Assembly: GCA_039808585.1 (NCBI GenBank)
Contig: JBDHTJ010000010.1
Location: 1-52,934, forward strand
Reading direction: 5' to 3'
DNA length: 52,934 nucleotides
Source: AWTP1-13 sp039808585
GTDB lineage: Bacteria > Pseudomonadota > Alphaproteobacteria > Rhizobiales > Hyphomicrobiaceae
The position numbers were made by a program, and so were the translations under genes. Of the stretch, positions 46,829 to 52,934 are shown piece by piece. Position 1 is the first letter of the stretch. Each line of letters begins with the position of its first letter. The notes below the pieces were generated by a model. The model did no database searches. It was given only the letters and a program-made list of their open reading frames with translations, and was not told the DNA's origin.

Positions 46829-48171
46829 CACAGCACCTCCCTGAGAGCTTTGGCATAGGCGGCACGATCATCGTCGGTGTTCACCTCGGTCGAGGCGACG
46901 ACGATGAGGTCGGAAAGCTCAGGCTTGCCGGGCATCAGGCGCGACACCGGAACACCCCCAAGCACGCCTTTCGCCGCGAGCTTCTCGATGACCTCCGCGG
47001 CATTGCCGGGCACCTTGATGGTGAACTCGTTGAAGAAGGCGTCATTGAGCACCTTCACGCCGGCAACCTTGCCGAGCGTCTCCGCCAGCGCGACGGCGTT
47101 GGCATGATTGACCCGCGCCAGCTTCTTCAGGCCCGCCTCGCCCAGCAGCGTGAGATGGATCGTGAAGGCAAGCACGCACAGGCCTGAGTTGGTGCAGATG
47201 TTGGACGTGGCCTTCTCGCGGCGGATGTGCTGCTCGCGTGTCGATAGTGTCAGCACGAAGCCACGACGGCCATCCTTGTCCACCGTCTCGCCGCACAGGC
47301 GTCCGGGCATCTGGCGAACGAGCTTCGAGCGCGTCGCGAACAGGCCCACATAAGGCCCGCCGAAATTCAGCGCGTTTCCGATCGACTGGCCCTCGCCGAC
47401 GACGATGTCGGCGCCCATCTCGCCAGGCGGCGTGACGAGGCCCAACGACACCACCTCGGTGAACACGGCAATGAGCAGCGCACCGGCGGCATGCACCTTC
47501 GATGCGAGGTCGGTGAGATCATGCAGGTTGCCGAAGAAATCAGGCGTCTGCACCACCACGCACGAGACGCTGCTGTCTATCGCCGCCGCGATGTCCTCGG
47601 CGCCGGCGGGCGAGGGTGGAAGTGCCACGACATCGTCGCCCGCCATGCGTGAGACCGTCTCGATCGTCTCGCGGTAGTGCGGATGCAGGTTGCCCGCGAG
47701 AACGGCCTTCTTCCGCTTCGTCTGCCGGTGCGCCATCAGCACCGCCTCGGCCGCGGCGGTAGAGCCGTCGTACATGGAGGCGTTGGCCACCTCCATGCCC
47801 GTGAGCAGCGCCACCTGCGTCTGGAACTCGTAGAGATACTGCAGCGTGCCCTGCGCGATCTCGGGCTGGTAGGGCGTGTAGGAGGTGAGGAACTCCGATC
47901 GCTGGATCAGATGATCGACTGTCGCCGGCACATGATGTTTGTAGGCCCCGGCCCCGACGAAGAAAGGCACCGATCCCGCGGGCGTGTTGCGCGAGGCGAT
48001 CTTGCCGAGTTCCCGCTCCACCGCCAGCTCGCTTCTGGCCCGCGGCAGATCGACGAGATCCTTGAGCAGCTTGTCCTTCGGAACGCTGGCAAACAGCGCG
48101 TCGATGTCCTTGACGCCGACTTTGGCGAGCATCGCCTGCCTATCGGCCTCGGTGAGAGGAAGGTAGCGCAT
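46828..48171 (-). CDS. gcvPA: glycine dehydrogenase (decarboxylating) subunit 1
   Basis: A 447-residue protein, the N-terminal half of split P-protein. MRYLPLTEADRQAMLAKVGV, FVGAGAYKHHVPATVDHLIQ, SYTPYQPEIAQGTLQYLYEF, GMEVANASMYDGSTAAAEA and ATSNICTNSGLCVLAFTIHL are family blocks. It forms the heterotetramer with GcvPB. It starts two bases after the gcvH stop, so the operon is tightly packed. Confidence 0.96.
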   Translation of the reverse strand: MRYLPLTEADRQAMLAKVGVKDIDALFASVPKDKLLKDLVDLPRARSELAVERELGKIASRNTPAGSVPFFVGAGAYKHHVPATVDHLIQRSEFLTSYTPYQPEIAQGTLQYLYEFQTQVALLTGMEVANASMYDGSTAAAEAVLMAHRQTKRKKAVLAGNLHPHYRETIETVSRMAGDDVVALPPSPAGAEDIAAAIDSSVSCVVVQTPDFFGNLHDLTDLASKVHAAGALLIAVFTEVVSLGLVTPPGEMGADIVVGEGQSIGNALNFGGPYVGLFATRSKLVRQMPGRLCGETVDKDGRRGFVLTLSTREQHIRREKATSNICTNSGLCVLAFTIHLTLLGEAGLKKLARVNHANAVALAETLGKVAGVKVLNDAFFNEFTIKVPGNAAEVIEKLAAKGVLGGVPVSRLMPGKPELSDLIVVASTEVNTDDDRAAYAKALREVL

Positions 48172-48173
48172 CG

Positions 48174-48548
48174 TCAGCCGTTCTCCTTCACGAACGCTTC
48201 GTAGGCAGCTCGGTCCATGAGCTTGTCGAGCTCGGCTGCGTTCGAGACCTTGACCTTGAAGAACCAGGCCTTGCCCTCCGCATCCTCGTTGACGAGGCCC
48301 GGCTGCCCGTTGAGGTCGCCGTTCACCTCGATCACCTCGCCCGCAATCGGCACGAAGATGTCGCTTGCCGCCTTGACGCTCTCGACGACGGCCACGGCAT
48401 CACCTTGGGCGGCTTGGCGACCGATCTCGGGAAGCTCGACGAACACCACGTCGCCCAGCTGGCTCTGCGCATGATTGGTGATGCCGACGGTGGCGATGTC
48501 GCCGTCGACGCGCACCCACTCGTGGTCCTTGGTGAAACGCTCGGTCAT
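48174..48548 (-). CDS. gcvH: glycine cleavage system H protein
   Basis: A 124-residue lipoyl carrier. FTKDHEWVRVDGDIATVGIT and QLGDVVFVELPEIG begin the fold. The lipoylated Lys is in AVVESVKAASDIFVPIAGEV near residue 63. NEDAEGKAWFFKVK follows. It shuttles the aminomethyl arm between P, T and L proteins. Normal length; located between gcvT and gcvPA. Confidence 0.97.
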   Translation of the reverse strand: MTERFTKDHEWVRVDGDIATVGITNHAQSQLGDVVFVELPEIGRQAAQGDAVAVVESVKAASDIFVPIAGEVIEVNGDLNGQPGLVNEDAEGKAWFFKVKVSNAAELDKLMDRAAYEAFVKENG

Positions 48549-48564
48549 GAATGGCTCCTCGGGC

Positions 48565-49728
48565 TCAAGATTTGCTGGCGTAACGATGCGGCGTGAAAGG
48601 CATGGGCACGACGCTTGCTGAAAGCGCCTTTCCGCGGACCATGAGATTGACGGGCGTGCCGGCCTCGGCGTAGCCGGCCTTCACGTAGCCCATGGCGACG
48701 GGGCCATCGACGCTGGGGCCGAAGCCACCCGACGTGACGGTGCCGATGTTTTCGCCGAGAAGTGCCGTTACGGCAGTGCCTTCGCGTGCAGGCGCACGTC
48801 CATCGGGCTTGATGCCGACCCGCTTGCGCTGGGGCCCCTTCTCGAGTTCGTGCTGGATGCGCACTGCGCCGGGGAAACCGCCTTCCACGCGCCGCCGCTT
48901 CTGGATCGACCACGTGAGCCCGGCTTCGATGGGGCTCGTCGTCTCGTCGATGTCGTGCCCGTAGAGGCACAGGCCCGCTTCGAGTCTCAGGCTGTCGCGC
49001 GCACCAAGGCCGATGGGAAGAACGCCCTCCTGCGCCAGCAGCAACTTGGCAAGCTCGACCGCTTCGCCTGAGGCGACGGAGATCTCGTATCCGTCCTCGC
49101 CCGTGTAGCCAGAGCGCGAGATGTGGCACTCGAGCGTGCCCACCTTTCCCCGCATGCCAGTCATGAACGGCATCGAGGCGGCTGCAGGACACAGTGCTCC
49201 CAGCACGGATTTCGCGGAAGGCCCCTGCAGGGCAAGCAGCGCACGCCCCGGCATCGGATGCAGCTTCACATTCGCCGGCAAATGCGCCGCAATGTGTGCG
49301 AAGTCGATGTCCTTCCGCGAGGCGTTAACGACGAGGTAGATCTTGCCGTCGGCATCGGCGGTCCGCGTGACCATCAGATCGTCGATGATGCCGCCGTCAT
49401 CGTTCAAAAGCTGCGAATATCGCTGCTGGCCCGGCTTCAGATTGAGGATGTCCGCCGGCAGCAGGGTCTCGAGAGCCTTCGCCGTAGTGCCGTGATCCGG
49501 CCCCTCGAGCATCGCCTGGCCCATGTGCGAGACGTCGAACAAACCGGCCTTGGCGCGCGTATGCAGGTGCTCTTTCAGGATCCCGGCCGGATAGTTCACG
49601 GGCATGGCATAGCCGGCGAACGGCACCATCTTGGCGCCGAGGCCGACGTGAAGATCATAAAGCGGCGTTCGCAATAGCGTGCCGTCCGGGCCTGAGCCCG
49701 GAGGTGCCGTGACTGGAGATGAGCTCAT
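48565..49728 (-). CDS. gcvT: aminomethyltransferase (T-protein)
   Basis: A 387-residue folate-dependent enzyme. Family blocks: LHVGLGAKMVPFAGYAMPVN, AGLFDVSHMGQAMLEGPD, RYSQLLNDDGGIIDDLMVTR and ISRSGYTGEDGYEISV, with GLGARDSLRLEAGLCLYGHD. It releases ammonia and makes 5,10-methylene-THF from the H-protein-bound intermediate. The ATG at 49728 is chosen over an upstream TTG; GGGG lies seven bases before it. It heads the operon and lies about 60 bases downstream of a tandem glycine riboswitch. Confidence 0.97.
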   Translation of the reverse strand: MSSSPVTAPPGSGPDGTLLRTPLYDLHVGLGAKMVPFAGYAMPVNYPAGILKEHLHTRAKAGLFDVSHMGQAMLEGPDHGTTAKALETLLPADILNLKPGQQRYSQLLNDDGGIIDDLMVTRTADADGKIYLVVNASRKDIDFAHIAAHLPANVKLHPMPGRALLALQGPSAKSVLGALCPAAASMPFMTGMRGKVGTLECHISRSGYTGEDGYEISVASGEAVELAKLLLAQEGVLPIGLGARDSLRLEAGLCLYGHDIDETTSPIEAGLTWSIQKRRRVEGGFPGAVRIQHELEKGPQRKRVGIKPDGRAPAREGTAVTALLGENIGTVTSGGFGPSVDGPVAMGYVKAGYAEAGTPVNLMVRGKALSASVVPMPFTPHRYASKS

Positions 49729-49787
49729 GAAATACCCCGGGTCCAACGTGGTTCGACGTCCCGCGCCTTCCGGCGCGAGTGCAAACC

Positions 49788-49971
49788 CCCTCTGTCACGG
49801 GACCTGAGAGATTCCGGCCTGCGCGAACCCCGCGCCGGGCCTTACTCCTTCGGTGAGCCGGAGAAACCGGCTGCTTTCCAGAGGGCCATCAATCTGCGGT
49901 CCTTTTGCCTGAGAGGTTCCGGGGCGGTTGCTCCTTCGGCGCCGGCCGTGAGGCCGATCTCTTCCGCAGAT
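49788..49971 (-). promoter_or_regulatory. tandem glycine riboswitch (gcvT motif)
   Basis: Two glycine aptamers in the gcvT leader. Aptamer 1 spans 49971-49892, closed by ATCTGCGG/CCGCAGAT, with CCGAAGGAGCAA and AACCTCTCAGGCAAAAGGAC inside. Aptamer 2 spans 49885-49788, closed by CCCTCTG/CAGAGGG, with CCGAAGGAGTAA and AATCTCTCAGGTCCC. The linker is only six bases. Downstream, CGCGCC/GGCGCG (49777-49762) forms a hairpin without a U-run, so control may act on translation rather than termination; that is inference. Glycine excess is known to switch on the cleavage system through such RNAs. Confidence 0.95.
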
Positions 49972-49990
49972 CTCGAATGGACCGGCGCAG

Positions 49991-50018
49991 ATCATAGGGT
50001 GGTGCGACGCGCTGTCAA
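49991..50018 (-). promoter_or_regulatory. sigma-70 promoter of the gcv operon
   Basis: Minus strand: TTGACA at 50018-50013, a 16-base spacer, TATGAT at 49996-49991. Transcription would start near 49984, directly before the first aptamer. Confidence 0.8.
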
Positions 50019-50132
50019 CGCCGCAGCATCATTCAGGTACGAATTGCGGTGGGAAGCTCGCAGCCCATTTTGCGCGCTGGGGAGGCAGAGAAGGGCGTGA
50101 GGGAATAGAGGCGGGGAACAGCGCTGTTGCCG

Positions 50133-50792
50133 TCAGCCGGCGCCGGGCACGTTGCGATCGAAGCCCACGTAGAGCTCGAATTCTGCAGGACGAGAGCCTT
50201 CGGGCACTGTGAAGCTGACAGTGCGCACCACGGAGAAGTAGCCGATGGGCTTGTCGACAGCGACATCGACTTTAACTTGCACGGCGTCGTTCACGACCTT
50301 CTCGCGCTTGGCGTCCGCGACGAACACATTGAGCGGAAGGGCGACCGTTCCCGTACGGCCTTTGGGTCCGAGCAACACGCGCCCGGAGAAGCCGTATTTC
50401 ACCGTGATGCGATTGCCCTCGATGTGGCATTCGCGCGCGGTCTTGGAGATCTCACCGCGATGCATCACGGCCAGGCCATCACCTACGCGACCTTGCTCGT
50501 AGATCGTCACATAGCCGTCGCGCGTCCAGACGTTGAAGCGGGGGCAACCGAAGGCCATCTCGGTGCCGCCAACGGTGTTGATGCTGCCCGTATCGGTTTT
50601 CGCAGCCGCGAGCAGCTGATCCTCGCTGACGCCGGTGGAATCCGCTTTCTCGCTCTTGGCACCGCCAAACCAGCCGCCGCCGATGCCGGACGTTAGGGAC
50701 GACATCCCGCATCCGCCGAGGGTGGCGGTGAAGGCTGCGAGTGCAGCGGCGCGAGCAATCGCGCCCCAAGGTGTCTGTCTCGATTTCTGCAC
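50133..50792 (-). CDS. putative lipoprotein, unknown function
   Basis: About 219 residues. The start is probably GTG at 50792 behind AGGGACGTC; the N-terminus then reads as a lipoprotein signal (WGAIARAAALAAFTATLGGC) with lipobox LGGC. The mature protein has a Ser/Gly/Lys linker and an all-beta domain (about residues 70-215: FGCPRFNVWTRDGYVTIYEQ, GEISKTARECHIEGNRITVK, DKPIGYFSVVRTVSFTVPEG) with two Cys. I do not recognise the family. It diverges from ispH. Likely anchored in the envelope. Confidence 0.78.
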   Translation of the reverse strand: MQKSRQTPWGAIARAAALAAFTATLGGCGMSSLTSGIGGGWFGGAKSEKADSTGVSEDQLLAAAKTDTGSINTVGGTEMAFGCPRFNVWTRDGYVTIYEQGRVGDGLAVMHRGEISKTARECHIEGNRITVKYGFSGRVLLGPKGRTGTVALPLNVFVADAKREKVVNDAVQVKVDVAVDKPIGYFSVVRTVSFTVPEGSRPAEFELYVGFDRNVPGAG

Positions 50793-50956
50793 GACGTCCC
50801 TGTTGCGACCACTTGCCCGGCTTTGCGTGGACCGGTATTTCCTTAATCCACTCAACGCCGCGCGAGCCCCCCGGCCCGTGTCACGTCGACTCGAAGATTA
50901 GCATCGGTTGCATCCCGGAGCCAAGCACGACCTCAGGCGCCGGCCTCCACTCCAAA

Positions 50957-51973
50957 ATGGTGCTTAACGTGCCTTCTCCTGCCGACAACTCCCTTGCTGG
51001 CTCGCCTTCCGCTGCGACCGCCACGGCCTTGAAAATCCTGGTTGCGGCGCCGCGCGGCTTCTGCGCGGGCGTGGACCGGGCCATCAAGATCGTCGAACTC
51101 GCCCTGAAGAAGTACGGCGCCCCGGTGTATGTGCGACATGAAATCGTCCACAACCGGCACGTGGTGAACGACCTCAGGGCCAAAGGCGCCATTTTTGTGG
51201 AGGAGCTGGACGAAATCCCCGATGGCGACCGGCCTGTGATCTTTTCGGCACACGGCGTCCCAAAGTCGGTCCCGGCCGCCGCCAAGGGCCGCAATATGTT
51301 CGTGCTGGACGCCACCTGTCCGCTCGTATCGAAGGTGCATGCGGAGGCCCGAGACCACTTCGAAGCGGGGGCAGAGATCGTCCTGATCGGCCACTCTGGC
51401 CATCCGGAGGTGGTGGGCACGCTCGGGCAGCTTCCGGAAGGTGCCGCGAGCTTGATCGAGACGGCAGAAGATGCCCGCGCCTTCACCCCGCGCGACCCCG
51501 ACAAGCTCGCCTACATCACGCAGACCACACTTTCCGTGGACGACACGGCGCAGATCGTGGCCATCCTGAAGGAGCGGTTTCCGGCCATCATGGGCCCGCG
51601 CAAGGAGGACATCTGCTACGCCACCACCAACCGCCAGGCCGCCGTCAAGGCCATTGCCGCCCGCTGCGACCGGGTGATCGTGGTGGGTGCCCCCAACAGC
51701 TCGAACAGCCTCAGGCTCGTTGAGGTGGCGGAGCGTTCGGGTTGCCCCCGGGCCCTTCTGGTCCAGAGCGCCGCAGACATCCCGTGGGACGAGTTCGCGG
51801 GCATAGCCACCCTCGGCATCACCGCCGGCGCCTCGGCGCCTGAGCATCTGGTGACCGGTATCGTCGATGCCTTCCGCGCCCGCTTTGCCACCGAGATCGA
51901 GCACGTGGTGACGCGCGAGGAAAACATCGGTTTCAACGTTCCGCGTGAGTTGCGCGCACCAGGCGCGCCCTGA
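50957..51973 (+). CDS. ispH: 4-hydroxy-3-methylbut-2-enyl diphosphate reductase
   Basis: A 338-residue Fe-S enzyme, last step of the MEP isoprenoid pathway, making IPP and DMAPP. Cluster Cys residues lie in APRGFCAGVDRAI, DATCPLVSKVHAEA and GAPNSSNS-adjacent blocks; HEIVHNRHVVNDLRAKGAIF and ITQTTLSVDD are conserved. The central Cys of DICYATTNRQ is present. The first 25 residues are a variable extension; the ATG at 50957 lacks a clear ribosome-binding site, so the start may differ slightly. It is followed by thrB after 27 bases, a gene order common in Hyphomicrobiales. Confidence 0.96.
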   Translation: MVLNVPSPADNSLAGSPSAATATALKILVAAPRGFCAGVDRAIKIVELALKKYGAPVYVRHEIVHNRHVVNDLRAKGAIFVEELDEIPDGDRPVIFSAHGVPKSVPAAAKGRNMFVLDATCPLVSKVHAEARDHFEAGAEIVLIGHSGHPEVVGTLGQLPEGAASLIETAEDARAFTPRDPDKLAYITQTTLSVDDTAQIVAILKERFPAIMGPRKEDICYATTNRQAAVKAIAARCDRVIVVGAPNSSNSLRLVEVAERSGCPRALLVQSAADIPWDEFAGIATLGITAGASAPEHLVTGIVDAFRARFATEIEHVVTREENIGFNVPRELRAPGAP

Positions 51974-52000
51974 GCGCAACACGAGGAAGCCGGAGGGGAA

Positions 52001-52934
52001 ATGGCGGTCTACACTGAGGTCGGCGACGAGGAGATGGCGGCATTCGTCGCCAGCTATGGCCTCGGCGCTTTGCTATCGGTGAAGGGCATCGCCGAAGGCG
52101 TCGAGAATACGAACTACCTGATCCATGCCGAGAAGGGCGCTTACGTCCTCACGCTCTACGAGAAGCGGGTCAATCCGGGGGATCTGCCGTTCTTCCTGGG
52201 CCTCATGGAGCATCTGGCAGGCAAGGGCATCACCTGTCCGCTGCCGGTCCACAATGGCAAGGGTGAAGTGCTGGGAAGGCTGGCGGAGCGGCCTGCGGCC
52301 CTCGTTACCTTCCTCGAGGGCGTGTCGGTGCGCCGGCCGTCGGTGTCCCACTGCGGGGCGGTGGGCGAGACGCTGGCACGGCTGCATCAGGCGGGCCAGG
52401 GCTTCACGCTGCGCCGCGAGAATGGCCTCGGCCTGCACAACTGGCGGCCGCTGTTCGACCGGTTCTCGGCTCGTGCCGACGAGATCGCGCCGGGCCTGCA
52501 GGCGCTGATCGCGGAGGAACTCGCCGTGCTTGAGGCACGCTGGCCCGGATCGCTGCCGCAGGGCGTGATCCATGCCGATCTCTTCCCCGACAACGTGTTC
52601 TTTCTGGGCGAGCGGCTGGCGGGCCTCATCGACTTCTACTTCGCCTGCAACGATGCCTTCGCCTACGACGTCGCCGTATGCCTCAATGCCTGGTGTTTCG
52701 AGCCGGATTTCAGCTTCAACGCCACGAAAGGCCATGCCCTTCTGAAAGGATACCAGAGCGTGCGTCCGCTCGATGCCGCCGAGCGCACCATGCTTCCCGT
52801 CCTCTGCCGGGGGTCGGCGCTGCGCTTCCTGCTGACGCGTGCCTACGACTGGCTGCACACGCCCAAGGATGCGCTCGTTAAGCCGCACGATCCGCTCGAT
52901 TACGTGCGCCGGCTCAAATTCCATCGTGGCGTGA
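52001..52934 (+). CDS. thrB: homoserine kinase, 3' end outside the window
   Basis: 311 codons are visible before the window ends; a few residues are missing. MAVYTEVGDEEMAAFVASYG then SVKGIAEGVENTNYLI and YVLTLYEKR begin a ThrB2-type (aminoglycoside phosphotransferase-like) kinase. The catalytic loop is GVIHADLFPDNVFF and the metal site is LAGLIDFYFACND. It phosphorylates homoserine for threonine synthesis. GGAGGGGAA lies directly before the ATG. It lies 27 bases after ispH and is probably co-transcribed. Confidence 0.95.
   Translation, partial: MAVYTEVGDEEMAAFVASYGLGALLSVKGIAEGVENTNYLIHAEKGAYVLTLYEKRVNPGDLPFFLGLMEHLAGKGITCPLPVHNGKGEVLGRLAERPAALVTFLEGVSVRRPSVSHCGAVGETLARLHQAGQGFTLRRENGLGLHNWRPLFDRFSARADEIAPGLQALIAEELAVLEARWPGSLPQGVIHADLFPDNVFFLGERLAGLIDFYFACNDAFAYDVAVCLNAWCFEPDFSFNATKGHALLKGYQSVRPLDAAERTMLPVLCRGSALRFLLTRAYDWLHTPKDALVKPHDPLDYVRRLKFHRGV

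Noticed and set aside
45359..46858. A 499-codon open frame on the plus strand opposite gcvPB
   Set aside because: It mirrors the high-GC third-position pattern of gcvPB, its translation is His/Arg-rich with no family motif, and gcvPB on the other strand is certain.
1..52934. Search for tRNA, rRNA, insertion sequences, integrases, attachment sites or a replication origin
   Set aside because: None was recognised by eye in the gene-free stretches; short tRNA genes could still be missed without a covariance-model search.

Overview
The window is about 53 kb of GC-rich chromosome from an alphaproteobacterium, most likely of the order Hyphomicrobiales (Rhizobiales). The markers are a complete PhyR/NepR/EcfG general stress response (GSR) module, DUF1236, DUF1328 and DUF3775 proteins, and ispH followed by thrB. 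The split glycine decarboxylase (gcvPA/gcvPB) leans towards Hyphomicrobiaceae-like bacteria, but genus cannot be set from sequence reading alone. No rRNA, tRNA, CRISPR array, insertion sequence or prophage was seen.

Layout. Housekeeping genes lie at both ends: the 3' end of guaA on the left; on the right the glycine cleavage operon gcvT-gcvH-gcvPA-gcvPB behind a tandem glycine riboswitch, then ispH and the start of thrB. Between them, from about 1.4 to 40.4 kb, is a block dominated by stress genes. I read 21 candidate EcfG-type promoters there (GGAAC, 16-17 nt, CGTT, with a few AGTT/GGTT or TGAAC variants). Nearly all sit 20-70 nt upstream of a start codon, on both strands. The regulators lie in the same block: phyR diverges from nepR-ecfG, and a second nepR-like gene follows ecfG.

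Region by region. 1.0-1.5 kb: an MddA-like methyltransferase and a secreted low-complexity protein. 1.5-11.1 kb: a probable minus-strand operon otsA - glycosyltransferase - glycogen debranching enzyme - ROK glucokinase - otsB - small ORF - ligD, with a GH15 glycosidase upstream; it joins trehalose/glucan metabolism to end-joining DNA repair. 13-23.3 kb: small membrane and secreted stress proteins, two single-domain response regulators (one with a FATGY motif), two overlapping GTPase genes, a CsbD protein, and a candidate EcfG-driven small RNA. 23.3-27.8 kb: UdgX-type uracil-DNA glycosylase, topoisomerase IB, DUF3775, a ROK protein whose motifs are in circularly permuted order, and a YciF-type protein. 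27.9-33.9 kb: a hemerythrin-like protein with 75-nt tandem repeats, PRC-barrel, YqjD/YqjE-like and AI-2E-type membrane proteins, and a matrixin protease. 34-36.5 kb: the GSR core and a KGG-repeat protein. 36.7-39.8 kb: a Crp/Fnr regulator and a formate dehydrogenase operon that lacks its catalytic subunit. 39.9-45.1 kb: two DUF883-like proteins, an alpha/beta hydrolase, an AraC regulator and a DUF4153 membrane protein.

How it fits together. In the known model, phosphorylated PhyR binds NepR and frees EcfG. Here EcfG would then switch on its own locus and a physically clustered regulon: compatible solute synthesis, DNA repair and protection, envelope proteins, tiny membrane proteins and perhaps a regulatory RNA. 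The promoter assignments come from motif reading and are inference; the protein families are mostly secure.
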